Source: Deltaproteobacteria bacterium
GTDB taxonomy: Bacteria > Desulfobacterota > Desulfobacteria > Desulfobacterales > JAFDCJ01
Reading direction: 5' to 3'
NCBI GenBank assembly: GCA_019312835.1
Contig: JAFDCJ010000341.1
Coordinates: 1 to 64,000, forward strand
Length of the DNA stretch: 64,000 bases
Below the pieces are notes generated by a model that saw only the letters and a program-made list of their open reading frames with translations, ran no database searches and had not been told where the DNA came from. Below are positions 17,021 to 25,364 of the stretch, in pieces. A program made the position numbers and the translations under genes. Within the stretch, counting starts at the first letter, position 1; each line of letters begins with the position of its first letter.

Positions 17021-17224
17021 TTCTCGTACCTCGCCCTGCTTTAAATCGTGTCAGTGAACCCGCACACCGATGTTTCCAGCAGTATAAAAGCTGCGGTATC
17101 CAGCGGGTCCGCCGTCATGCAATCCATATTTTCCAACTTTTTCAACTAGAAGTGTTTTCAAAATCTTAGATCACGTCCAAGTTTTTAGCCGGAAAAGATT
17201 TCGCGGGTCTCATACAGGGACAGT

Positions 17225-18013
17225 ATGCCAATGAAGAAATCTCTCATACTTCCAGCCGTTATTTCTGTGGTGCTCCTTTTAGCCGTAGCTGAGTCGGGGG
17301 CATTTTGCCCGGTTTCGTTTTTCCCGGGAGATGTTGCCTGTGATGCCCAGGGTGAATTCGGCTGGATCGGCCCCTACCATCAGGGGGCTACCGTAAGCCC
17401 GAACAGTCAGATAAATGTCAGCGTCACAGGGGGCTGCCCGCCGTATACGTGGTCGTTGAGCGGAAGCGGGTATTGGCTGGTAAATGATTTTACCTATAAC
17501 GAGGATAATACAGTATATACGGACAGTGACATAGCCTGTTCAGCCACGATTTCGGTTTTGGATAGATATGGAAGCCAGCTAACCGGTTATCTGCGGGCGC
17601 CGGGCAAATGGACATTAATAAACCAGGGCGTGTGCGAGTTGTCTGGATTGCCGACATCCAGCAGTCATAATTCCAGTAGGCATGAAGATTACATAATTGT
17701 CGGTAACAAAAAGCAAGTGCAAAGAATCGGCATACCCTGGAAATCGGGGGGAACTTGTCGGACCCCCAGACCGCAGGTGAATTGTCAGAGTATTTGTGAG
17801 GAAAAATGCGGTAGCGGCTGTGATGAATGTATAGCCTATGATCCCTGGCTCGGCCAGGATAAGAGCCGGTACGAGGAGCTGGTCTACGCCTGGCCTTGTT
17901 TCGGCGCCATCACCTATTATCCGGATGGAAAGTGCCAGGGGAAATGGTCCAAAGGCGAGCTGTGTGCCAGGGTTGTTTCGCTGCAGTACTATGAGTGGCA
18001 ATGTAACAACTAA
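17225..18013 (+). CDS. Secreted Cys-rich protein of unknown function
   Basis: I do not recognise this protein of 262 residues. It has a signal peptide (MKKSLILPAVISVVLLLAVAESGA) with cleavage near SGA. The N-terminal part has SPNSQINVSVTGGCPPYTWSLSGSG, a pattern typical of bacterial Ig-like repeats that begin GG.PPYTWS. The C-terminal part is rich in cysteines (CQSICEEKCGSGCDEC, about 190-206), likely disulfide-bonded outside the cell. A near-consensus promoter lies 205 bp upstream. Its stop overlaps the stop of the convergent N-acetyltransferase gene by 4 bp. ATG at 17231 is an alternative start. Confidence 0.75.
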   Translation: MPMKKSLILPAVISVVLLLAVAESGAFCPVSFFPGDVACDAQGEFGWIGPYHQGATVSPNSQINVSVTGGCPPYTWSLSGSGYWLVNDFTYNEDNTVYTDSDIACSATISVLDRYGSQLTGYLRAPGKWTLINQGVCELSGLPTSSSHNSSRHEDYIIVGNKKQVQRIGIPWKSGGTCRTPRPQVNCQSICEEKCGSGCDECIAYDPWLGQDKSRYEELVYAWPCFGAITYYPDGKCQGKWSKGELCARVVSLQYYEWQCNN

Positions 18014-18846
18014 AATTCGGAAGCTGAGTCTTCTTCACCGGCTGTACCCAGCAGAGGGCCCAACGCTTCATAGGGTGCATCGAGCTCGATGCCGAAGTGG
18101 GTTTTCAAAGCATCGAGGTACACCTGGCCTTCGGCGAGCTCCTGAACATGCTCTTTTTCTGAGGAAACCGTTTTCAGTGTATTATTGAAGAGGGTGATCG
18201 TACCGTCAGGCACCGGGAGGGCCGCCACGCGGACGAATGTAAAAAACGAGTTGGGATGGGTGGATGTGTAGTAATTCCCATAGGCGATGTCCGCAGGGTA
18301 CACACGCCCCAGATCGAAACTGTAAAGATCCTGCCAGCCACCGCCTGTTAAATATTGGAGCATGGTGCCGAAATGTTCCGCGTCCCTGAAGCGATAGGTA
18401 AATCCATCCTGGGTTTTCGGCTGATCGAGCTCCAGCGGAAGCGGCGCGCGCAGGTTGTGGTTCCCGAAGCCCACGTCGGTAATCCATTGCCTGCCCTGAA
18501 GGCTGACGAGTGCAATTTGATGCCCGCGTCCCGAGGGTATGCCGGATAGGTGAACCCGGGCTAAAAGGGGCCGGGCGTCAAAGCCGAACGCCTTGAGGGC
18601 CATCAGAAACAGGCCGTTTAGCTCAAAGCAATAGCCGCCCCGCGGCCTGGTTACCAGTTTGTCGAAAAGCGCCTCCGGTTCAAGCGATATCTCACGACTC
18701 AGCAGGATATCGAAATTTTCAAATGGGATCGTGAAATATTGCGCACGGTGGAGGGCTTCAAGCCGATCCTCTGTCGGCTCCACAACCCCGGCGTAGTTCA
18801 ATCGCTCGAGGTACTTATCAAGTTTGAATCCATGCGCGCTCATCAT
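18010..18846 (-). CDS. nat: Arylamine N-acetyltransferase
   Basis: Cytoplasmic acetyl-CoA-dependent arylamine N-acetyltransferase, 278 residues, the usual family length. Seen: the N-terminal FTIPFENFDILL, the catalytic Cys in TRPRGGYCFELN (about 72), the His in RGHQIALVSL (about 110) and the Asp in WITDVGFGN (about 125), which make the family's Cys-His-Asp triad. It transfers acetyl to aromatic amines or hydrazines and in some bacteria serves in secondary metabolism. It is a single gene, converging on the Cys-rich protein gene with a 4-bp overlap of stops. ATG at 18843 is an equal start choice. Confidence 0.95.
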   Translation of the reverse strand: MMSAHGFKLDKYLERLNYAGVVEPTEDRLEALHRAQYFTIPFENFDILLSREISLEPEALFDKLVTRPRGGYCFELNGLFLMALKAFGFDARPLLARVHLSGIPSGRGHQIALVSLQGRQWITDVGFGNHNLRAPLPLELDQPKTQDGFTYRFRDAEHFGTMLQYLTGGGWQDLYSFDLGRVYPADIAYGNYYTSTHPNSFFTFVRVAALPVPDGTITLFNNTLKTVSSEKEHVQELAEGQVYLDALKTHFGIELDAPYEALGPLLGTAGEEDSASEF

Positions 18847-18863
18847 TTTTCCGAAGGTCAGAA

Positions 18864-19169
18864 TTAACCGCCCTGCATTTGCTGCCGATGGATGTATTTG
18901 ACGCTGTAGAGCCTGCCATTAAAGAAGTACGCGCCCCAGCAGACCTCACCCTGTTTGATATGGACCTGGCAAGTAATCGCGCGCTTGCGATCGCTTTGAT
19001 CTACCATGACAAGCTGGCCCTGCCTCCAATTGCCCACCGCCTTCCGGTGGCCCCGGGCCTGTTGAGCCCCGGCCGCTCCCCCATTGTCGGTCTGGTGGCC
19101 GCCCTGGTTCCTGAAGCGCCGCTCCCACAGCTCATAATTATTTCAGGGGTCGGGGCGTTTTTCTTTCAA
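18864..19169 (-). pseudogene. Small hypothetical reading frame interrupted by TGA
   Basis: On the minus strand an open frame ends at 18864 and reads as protein-like sequence: NNYELWERRF...GNWRQGQLVMVDQSDRKRAITCQVHIKQGEVCWGAYFFNGRLYSVKYIHRQQ. It has no ATG at its head: the frame is cut by TGA (19143-19145), and just beyond lies a possible TTG start giving KEKRPDP. So either a small gene carries a nonsense change, or translation starts at an internal GTG or ATG. I know no family for it. The opposite strand also has a frame here, but its sequence looks like an antisense shadow. Confidence 0.35.
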
Positions 19170-19474
19170 ACCCTTTCTAAAAGCGAAATGAATGATCGTT
19201 TGCAAAATCCGCGCACTGTCTGAATGGATTAGGGATCGTTGCCAAAGAACAGGGATTGGCAACCGATTGCCGACGGCTGTGCGGACCAAATCTGAATTTA
19301 ACCTATTGTAATAATGGCCTTTTGCTGTTCTTTGGCTACGAGCCCTTAGCCATGCGTTTGCGCGGGTTTGCAGGCGATTATTCATGCAGCGCGCTACGCC
19401 AAAAAAACTCCCTGACCCTTCAGTTATTTATAACCAGACCTATAAGTATCTCGGTATCCAAATTCTGCCAATCC
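19170..19474. other. Intergenic stretch, nothing convincing
   Basis: About 300 bp between the interrupted small frame and the MFS gene stop. Open frames here have no protein-like composition or ribosome-binding site. No hairpin terminator or promoter was recognised. Confidence 0.4.
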
Positions 19475-20674
19475 TCATTGAGCCTGTTCCTCGGGAACAT
19501 TGCCCACTTCCGGTATAAAATAAATCGGAATCAGGGCGAACAGGGGGATACACACCAGTACCATGAGAACACTCTGGATGGTAAAAATATCGCCCAGCTT
19601 GCCGACAACGGGCGCAAAGATGCCGCCGGTCCCGTGGGCCAATCCCATCATCAAACTGGCCACCATGGAGCGGCCCCTGGGAGCGATTTTCTGGGCCATC
19701 ACCACCCCCAGGGGCAGGGAGGCCATGTTTAAACCGCCGGCCAACATCGTCGCCGGATACATCCAGTGGCCGGAAGCCGATAAGAACCCGAGCAGAATCG
19801 GGGTCATCATGACGTAGATGATCCAGAACAGGCGTTTGTAACCCATGCGGTCCGAGAGGTAGCCGCAGAGAATACCGGCCAGGGTTCCTGACATGGTATA
19901 AATGGAAAAGAGGACGCCGGCGGAGACGATGGTATGCCCCTTCTGCACCCACAGCACCGGCATAAACGTCATCAGTGACTGCCCCACCAGGGCCCGCAAT
20001 ACCATCACAATCCAGATCAGCAGGATCGCCTGCCAGACACCACCCAGGGTTTGACGAAGGGTCTCCAGAAAACCGTACTGGGCCATTTCCTCCCCTTTTG
20101 GCTTGGGAAGGACCCAGTAAAGATACACCCAGAACACGAGGCCGATGGCCATGGTCACCGGCATGGTCCGGAGTCCGAAGCGCGCTACGTACCAGGTAAT
20201 AAACACGGGCCCCACCCCGAAGGCAAAGGTGCCGGCGGTGTTAAAGACGGACATGGCCAACCCAAGTTTGCGGCCGGCATACAGGGGCACCATGCCCGTG
20301 ACCGGCGGATGAAACAGGGAAGATCCGGCCGAGCCGATGACAATGCAGATCAGCAATCCGTAAAAGCCGGTGGTTATTCCGCTCAAGGGGATGAAGAAAA
20401 CCGGCATGAGCAGCCCGATCAAAATAAAGCTGCGGGAGGGATGGCGGTCGGCCCAATAGCCGGACATGGGCTGGACGATGAACATCAAAAAGCGGGAAAT
20501 CCCAGCGAGCAAACCCACCTGGGCCAGGCTCAGCCCCATCTTGTCCATGAATACGGGAAACAGGGGGCTGATGAAAGAACTGTAGAAATCACCGCTGAAG
20601 TGCACCAGGCAGAGAGCGATGAGAATTTTCCAATATGTTCCTGAGCGGCTATCGACCATAGGGGCTTTTGGCAT
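19475..20674 (-). CDS. MFS transporter, fosmidomycin-resistance (Fsr) type
   Basis: Inner-membrane major facilitator of 399 residues with about 12 helices. Seen: LCLVHFSGDFYSSFISPLFPVF in helix 1, which is typical of the Fsr branch, the cytoplasmic-loop motif SGYWADRHPSR (equivalent of GxLaDrxGrR) and a mirrored GYLSDRMGYKR in the second half. Fsr-type proteins export drugs or small metabolites by proton antiport; the substrate here is unknown. A GGGG stretch lies upstream of the ATG. A related transporter of the same branch is at 40793-41980. Confidence 0.88.
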   Translation of the reverse strand: MPKAPMVDSRSGTYWKILIALCLVHFSGDFYSSFISPLFPVFMDKMGLSLAQVGLLAGISRFLMFIVQPMSGYWADRHPSRSFILIGLLMPVFFIPLSGITTGFYGLLICIVIGSAGSSLFHPPVTGMVPLYAGRKLGLAMSVFNTAGTFAFGVGPVFITWYVARFGLRTMPVTMAIGLVFWVYLYWVLPKPKGEEMAQYGFLETLRQTLGGVWQAILLIWIVMVLRALVGQSLMTFMPVLWVQKGHTIVSAGVLFSIYTMSGTLAGILCGYLSDRMGYKRLFWIIYVMMTPILLGFLSASGHWMYPATMLAGGLNMASLPLGVVMAQKIAPRGRSMVASLMMGLAHGTGGIFAPVVGKLGDIFTIQSVLMVLVCIPLFALIPIYFIPEVGNVPEEQAQ

Positions 20675-20783
20675 TTAACCCCGCCAAAGTCAACGGAAAA
20701 GGAAGGGGCCGGCAATTCACTTTTTCCCTTGAAATCGGCAGATTCGTGCACATAGTTTCTTATCAACCCAAGGAGAAGACCTG

Positions 20784-21449
20784 ATGGAAATCACGCCGAA
20801 TTTGCACGCCTTTGTCTGGGAGTCGATGACCACCAACAACTGCAATACCTACTTTATCGATGGGCCGACCCGGGTCCTGATCGACCCCGGCCACAGCCGG
20901 CTGTTTGGTCATGTCGAACTGGGGCTTAAACAGCTGGGCCTGACAATCGACGCCATCGATCTGGTCATCTGTACCCACGCCCATCCGGATCACATCGAGG
21001 GGGTTCAGCTGTTCAAGGACAGCCCGGCCTTCTTTTGCCTGCATGAGGAGGAATGGCGCTGGGCAGGAACCATCGGCAAGCAGATGGGCGCAGCGCTGGG
21101 AATGGACATGGAAGCGCTGAAACCCGATTTTTTTCTCAAGGAGGGTGATCTGCAGCTAAACGGCCTCTCCCTCCAGATCATTCACACCCCCGGACATTCA
21201 CCCGGTTCGGCCACCCTTTACTGGCCGGAGCAAAAAGCCCTGTTCACCGGCGATCTGATATTTAAAGAGGGATTCGGGCGCACCGATCTGCCCGGTGGGG
21301 ACGGCGCCACCCTCAAGAAAAGCATCCAGCGTCTGACGGATCTGGATGTGGAGTGGCTGCTGTCGGGTCACGGGGATATCATCGCGGGGGCCGAGGCCGT
21401 CCGCAAAAATTTCGAAGACATCGAGCAGTTTTATTTTGCATACATATAA
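20784..21449 (+). CDS. Metallo-beta-lactamase-fold hydrolase
   Basis: MBL-fold metallohydrolase of 221 residues, hydroxyacylglutathione hydrolase (GloB)-like. Seen: the metal motif THAHPDHIEG (about 59-68, HxHxDH), the later His in HTPGHSPGS (about 134-142), Asp in LFTGDLIF (about 155) and the final metal His in LSGHGDII (about 195). Length fits GloB-like proteins without the long C-terminal domain. AAGGAG precedes the ATG. It is divergent from the MFS gene (about 110 bp), so the two may share regulation. The true substrate is unknown. Confidence 0.9.
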   Translation: MEITPNLHAFVWESMTTNNCNTYFIDGPTRVLIDPGHSRLFGHVELGLKQLGLTIDAIDLVICTHAHPDHIEGVQLFKDSPAFFCLHEEEWRWAGTIGKQMGAALGMDMEALKPDFFLKEGDLQLNGLSLQIIHTPGHSPGSATLYWPEQKALFTGDLIFKEGFGRTDLPGGDGATLKKSIQRLTDLDVEWLLSGHGDIIAGAEAVRKNFEDIEQFYFAYI

Positions 21450-21606
21450 ACCCGATGACAGATGTCGGAGGGCAGAGGACAGAAACAAAACACGCATTGC
21501 GGCGGGCACGGTGGCTCGACCGGCGATCGATTCGCCGGTTCGCGCAGGGTCGGCCGGCGTACCGACCAAAACTCGGTGGCCAGGAAACAGCTGCCCGTAT
21601 CGAGCA

Positions 21607-22149
21607 TCAATTTTTTGCTTTTGCAGCCAGGCGTTCTTTTTCCCGGCTCAATTTTTCTTCAACGACTGAGACCAACTTGCGGGCCTCATGCTGCCAATCT
21701 TCATCGGCCGCCAGGTTGGGAACGACGGCGTCGCCTGCAATCTTATATTTTTTGGCCAGGGTTTCCTTTACTACTTCCCGGCGGTTCCCGGCTGCTGTTT
21801 GAACGGTTGCCTGGTATTCATTGATGAGATTTGCCAGGCCGCTGGAATCCAGGTTACAGCAATGGTCCAGCGCTTCGAACAGGGCCCGGTTATCCCCATC
21901 CGGATCCAGGCGATCAATCACCTGACCGGCCAGGAAAGTATGATTCGGCAGGTTAAATTCGGCTTTCAATCCTTCGTAATCCCGTTGCAGGTGCTCTAAT
22001 GAAATCACCTTGTCCTGGTATTTTTGCAGCATGCCCCGGAGGCGGTTTTCGATGTCCTTGCGTCTCTGTGCCTGTTTTTCCTCAGAGCTCTGGGAAAGAT
22101 GCTTGGTCTTTTCCATGACCAGGTCCAATGTGCTTTTAATTTCCCCCAT
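21607..22149 (-). CDS. Coiled-coil hypothetical protein
   Basis: I do not recognise this 180-residue protein. It is hydrophilic, almost wholly alpha-helical, with heptad-like charge patterns at about 10-65 (EKTKHLSQSSEEKQAQRRKDIENRL) and near the C-terminus (ARKLVSVVEEKLSREKERLAAKAK). It has no signal peptide or membrane segment, so it is cytoplasmic. GGAGAAG precedes the ATG. The neighbours (MBL-fold enzyme, CULT-domain protein) do not suggest a role. Single gene on the minus strand. Confidence 0.8.
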   Translation of the reverse strand: MGEIKSTLDLVMEKTKHLSQSSEEKQAQRRKDIENRLRGMLQKYQDKVISLEHLQRDYEGLKAEFNLPNHTFLAGQVIDRLDPDGDNRALFEALDHCCNLDSSGLANLINEYQATVQTAAGNRREVVKETLAKKYKIAGDAVVPNLAADEDWQHEARKLVSVVEEKLSREKERLAAKAKN

Positions 22150-22220
22150 CTGTAGCTTCTCCTATGCGGCATATATATCCCGATTTCAGGGTACCGCAAT
22201 CAAATCATAAAATTTCGTCA

Positions 22221-22313
22221 TCCGGAGTATTGGAGTGTTGGAGTACTGGAGTATTGGTTGAACACTCAGAATGTCTTACAATACTCCAACACTCCATTAC
22301 TCCAGTACTCCGG
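22221..22313. repeat. Word-type inverted repeat (GGAGTATT/GGAGTGTT)
   Basis: Left arm 22221-22258 is near-tandem GGAGTATT-GGAGTGTT-GGAGTACT-GGAGTATT; right arm 22278-22313 is its reverse complement with changes (AATACTCC-AACACTCC-ATTACTCC-AGTACTCC). The same vocabulary occurs in an inverted repeat at 42046-42226. Confidence 0.8.
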
Positions 22314-22338
22314 CATACCTTGGTTGATAAGTTTAGCT

Positions 22339-22770
22339 TTATTTCCCGGGATCTATAATTCTATCTAATATTAAAGCATGAAACGCATCCCCGGCATTGG
22401 AGCTGAACAACCACCCCAGATGCGTCAAACACATGCTGCAAAAACAAATTCGCCAGCTGTAGCCCGCAAACCAGCTGAATTCATCGGTGGCCGCTCCGGC
22501 ATACCCGCATCCGGTTACATTTTTGAAACAGCCGATCTCAAAGACGATCCCATGGGGGTTGGCAAAGGTGTGCTGGTGGGCCCCCTGCATCGCCATGCGC
22601 TCAGCCGGCAGGGTGATGGCCTGGCGGCACTGGCGGCAAACGATATAGGCCTCCTCCTCCGGCTCCTTCCCGGCAGCCTCCTCCTCAGCGGTAACAATTT
22701 CGCTTTTTTTATCCGGTTTATCGGCCGGAACACGAAGGCAATGAACGTCGTTGTCTATCTCTATAAACAT
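22339..22770 (-). CDS. Stand-alone CULT (cereblon-type) domain protein
   Basis: Protein of 143 residues whose core (about 44-137) matches the CULT domain, the thalidomide-binding fold of cereblon, also found as small single-domain bacterial proteins such as Magnetospirillum MsCI4. Seen: four zinc Cys in CRQCRQ and CFCSMC, the strand FANPHGIVFEIG, and the three Trp of the aromatic cage in FSWFAGYSWRICFCSMCLTHLGWLF. A short acidic, low-complexity N-terminus (EEEAAGKEPEEEA) precedes it. The natural bacterial ligand is unknown. There is no signal peptide. The ribosome site is weak (AGAG). Confidence 0.88.
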   Translation of the reverse strand: MFIEIDNDVHCLRVPADKPDKKSEIVTAEEEAAGKEPEEEAYIVCRQCRQAITLPAERMAMQGAHQHTFANPHGIVFEIGCFKNVTGCGYAGAATDEFSWFAGYSWRICFCSMCLTHLGWLFSSNAGDAFHALILDRIIDPGK

Positions 22771-22835
22771 TTATTACTCTGTCAAGGCTTCGGGTTTATT
22801 AGGAAATTGGCCAAGGTTGAGTTATTTGCCATTCC

Positions 22836-22977
22836 TTATTGGTTATTTGCACAAGAAGAATGAGGTCTGTTGGATGGTCGAGATTTTTTTAGGCATCCCC
22901 GCGCAGGCCGGCATCCAGTTTGGCATACCGTACTGCAATGCCGCTGTCATCGAGTTCTAAGAACGAATAACCAATAA
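22836..22977. repeat. Word-type inverted repeat (TTATTGGTTATT)
   Basis: TTATTGGTTATT at 22836-22847 and its exact reverse complement AATAACCAATAA at 22966-22977 bracket a gap that also has GGCATCCCCGCGCAGGCCGGCATCCAG-like sequence (described by position about 22893-22919). The same word family is at 52063-52160 and 54678-54722. Confidence 0.7.
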
Positions 22978-23005
22978 GACCTAATTCAACATGAATTCGG
23001 TTTTG

Positions 23006-24766
23006 TCAAGATCGGAAAAGCGACTTTTTGAGTACGGCTTTTTCATAGGCCCCGATAATATCCCGTCGAGTGACGATGCCGACCAGTTCGGTGGGATCGT
23101 CTGGGGACACCACGGGCATGGTCGAAAAATCCTTGCGGCTGATTTTTTCCAGCGCCGCAAACAGATCATCGTCGGCCGAAACCGTGACGACATTTTCTGA
23201 TGCCAGATCCTTGGCCACCACCAGGTCTTTTAAATCTTCGTCAAAAATTGCCTCACTGTAATCGTTAAATGAGATGATGCCGACCAATTTATTATCCGCA
23301 TTGAGCACCGGAAAGCTGTTGAATTTGCTTTTTGATATTTGGTCGGCCATATCTACCACTGCACAGCTTTCCTGGATGGTTTCGACACGAGGGTTCATCA
23401 CATCCTTCACGAACATGGACTTCAATACATTGATTTCCTTGCCCTCCCGGATGTTTATCCCCCGCCGGGCCAATTTCAAGGTATAGATCGAATCTTTTTT
23501 CAGCATGCCGGCAAAAATGGTGGCCAGTATGCATGAAAGCATCAGCGGCAGGATGATTTTATAGTTGCCGGTCATTTCGAAGAGAATCAGCATGGCCGCC
23601 AGCGGACCGTGGGTTGTCGCGCTGACCACTGCTCCCATGCCCACGATGCTGTAAGCACCCGGAGACGCTGTCACCGTGGGTAAAAACTGGTGGACCACCG
23701 CCCCGAAAAATCCGCCGGCCATGGCCCCCAGGAAAAGAGAGGGCGCAAAAATGCCTCCGGACCCGCCCGATCCGATGGTAATCGAGGTGGCCAGTATTTT
23801 AACCACGATCAGCAGCAGCAGCGCGTACCAGGCCAGTTTCTGACCCAGTGCCAGGTCAATACCGCCATAGCCGACCCCCAGAATCTCCGGGAAAAACAGG
23901 CCGGCCACTCCCAGGATCAAACCGCCGATAATTGCTTTTAAATACTCCGGGAATTTGAATTCGTCGAACAGGTCCTCGGTCAGGTAGAGGACTTTGGTGA
24001 ACACCACCCCCACCACCGCGCAGAAAAGGCCCAGTCCCATATACAGGGGAAACTCCCAGGCGCTGATCAGTTCGTAAGTCGGAACGATGAAGGCCGGAAC
24101 GTCACCGAGAAAAGCACGCGACACCGCGGTGGCCACCACCGAGGAGATCACGATGGGGCTGAAAGTGGCCAGACCGAAGTCGCCCAGAATAACTTCCAGC
24201 GCAAACATCGAACCGGCAATGGGCGCATTGAAGGTGGCGGCGATTCCGGCCGCGGCCCCGCATCCGACCAGAGTTCGCATACGGTCCTGGGAAACCTTGA
24301 GCAGCTGTCCGAGGGTCGAGCCGATGGCGGACCCGATTTGAACAATCGGCCCTTCACGGCCGACGGAGCCGCCGGTACTGATACTGATGGCGGAGGCCAA
24401 CGATTTTACCACCACCACCCGCTTGCGGATAACACCCCCCTTGAGGGCAACGGCCTCCATCACCTCGGGCACACCGTGGCCTTTGGCCTCCTTCGCAAAA
24501 AAGTACACCAGCGGGCCGACCACCAGACCACCGGCTGCCGGAACCCAGACCTTCAGGTACCAGGGGAGGGCCAGAACCACATGCAACAATTCATCGGATG
24601 AACCATAGGCAAGGGTTTGAAAAAAATTGATGAGATGGCGAAACCCGACAGCACCCAGGCCACCGGCCAGGCCCACGGCAACCGCCAATACGGCCATGAT
24701 GGTATGTTGATTGGTTCTCAATTCACTCAATGTGAAGCGCTTTTGGCTCGCGATTGGTTGATTCAT
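23006..24766 (-). CDS. CLC-type chloride channel/antiporter with CBS domains
   Basis: Integral membrane CLC protein of 586 residues with a C-terminal pair of CBS domains. Seen: the three selectivity-filter regions, KGHGVPEVM (about 95), GSVGREGPIVQIGSAIGS (about 133, Glu of GREGP present, which gates the pore) and GSGGSGGIFAPSLF (about 335). The CBS pair covers about 450-575 (VKDVMNPRVETIQE and LASENVVTVSADDD) and may bind adenine nucleotides to control gating. The ATG at 24766 has no clear ribosome-binding site. It runs alone on the minus strand, next to the plus-strand zinc-ribbon gene. Confidence 0.95.
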   Translation of the reverse strand: MNQPIASQKRFTLSELRTNQHTIMAVLAVAVGLAGGLGAVGFRHLINFFQTLAYGSSDELLHVVLALPWYLKVWVPAAGGLVVGPLVYFFAKEAKGHGVPEVMEAVALKGGVIRKRVVVVKSLASAISISTGGSVGREGPIVQIGSAIGSTLGQLLKVSQDRMRTLVGCGAAAGIAATFNAPIAGSMFALEVILGDFGLATFSPIVISSVVATAVSRAFLGDVPAFIVPTYELISAWEFPLYMGLGLFCAVVGVVFTKVLYLTEDLFDEFKFPEYLKAIIGGLILGVAGLFFPEILGVGYGGIDLALGQKLAWYALLLLIVVKILATSITIGSGGSGGIFAPSLFLGAMAGGFFGAVVHQFLPTVTASPGAYSIVGMGAVVSATTHGPLAAMLILFEMTGNYKIILPLMLSCILATIFAGMLKKDSIYTLKLARRGINIREGKEINVLKSMFVKDVMNPRVETIQESCAVVDMADQISKSKFNSFPVLNADNKLVGIISFNDYSEAIFDEDLKDLVVAKDLASENVVTVSADDDLFAALEKISRKDFSTMPVVSPDDPTELVGIVTRRDIIGAYEKAVLKKSLFRS

Positions 24767-24908
24767 TTAAATATCAACGGGTTAGCGGTCTTGCGGCCCA
24801 TTTTTACAGAAAAATGTGCCAATGGGCGGTATCGCCCCTTACTATCTGAAAATATTTGTAATTTTTATACTGCCGCTCTGACTTAGTCAAGGAATTAATT
24901 GACATTTA

Positions 24909-24936
24909 TTGACAAAATTGAAAAAATGAATATTAT
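24909..24936 (+). promoter_or_regulatory. Sigma-70-type promoter for the FmdB-type gene
   Basis: TTGACA at 24909-24914 and TATTAT at 24931-24936 with a 16-bp spacer, about 60 bp upstream of the start at 24996. A second TTGACA at 24899 is possible but its spacing is worse. Confidence 0.6.
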
Positions 24937-24995
24937 TGCATCAAAAAAATAGACACCATCAAATATCAATTAGGTGGTTATGAGAGAGGAAAGAC

Positions 24996-25199
24996 ATGCC
25001 GGTTTACGAATTTGAATGCGCCCAGGGACACATTACCGAAAAGCTGGTTGCCATGGGGACCAAACATACGAAATGTTCCAAGTGTGAAAAAAGAGCCAAA
25101 AAAATTCTGTCCGCCTGCACGTTTGAATTAAAAGGTGGCGGGTGGTATGCCGACGGCTATTCATCCACGCGCCCCAAGAGCGCTAAAACATCGACCTGA
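24996..25199 (+). CDS. FmdB-family zinc ribbon protein
   Basis: Small protein of 67 residues matching the FmdB/zinc-ribbon regulatory family. Seen: the N-terminal MPVYEFECAQGH with one Cys-His pair and the second pair CSKCEKRAKKILSACTF, together a four-ligand zinc ribbon; the C-terminus (GGGWYADGYSST) is also typical of the family. AGAGGAAAG precedes the ATG and a strong promoter lies upstream; a terminator follows at 25264. So it is a complete one-gene unit. The function of the family is not settled; some members are thought to regulate amide metabolism. Confidence 0.92.
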   Translation: MPVYEFECAQGHITEKLVAMGTKHTKCSKCEKRAKKILSACTFELKGGGWYADGYSSTRPKSAKTST

Positions 25200-25263
25200 T
25201 ATTGCCAGGAGCCATATAAACCCTTTAATTAGTTAGTAAATTTACTTTTGACCCGGCGGTCCG

Positions 25264-25300
25264 ATCCGACGCTGTGCGCAGGCACAGGTCGGATTTTTTT
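25264..25300 (+). terminator. Rho-independent terminator after the FmdB-type gene
   Basis: Hairpin ATCCGAC..TGTGC-gcag-GCACA.GTCGGAT followed by TTTTTT on the plus strand, 65 bp past the stop at 25199. Confidence 0.9.
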
Positions 25301-25364
25301 ATGGCAATTGACATGCCGCCGACAACATGATAGCCCATAGGCTCAAAAATCGGAGCGGAGGGTT

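Noticed and set aside
18879..19223. Plus-strand 114-codon frame opposite the interrupted small gene
   Set aside because: Its composition is that of an antisense shadow: hydrophobic runs opposite charged codons, no ribosome-binding site.
22836..22977. Possible CRISPR-like repeat array
   Set aside because: Only two inverted, not direct, units and no spacer series; no cas genes.
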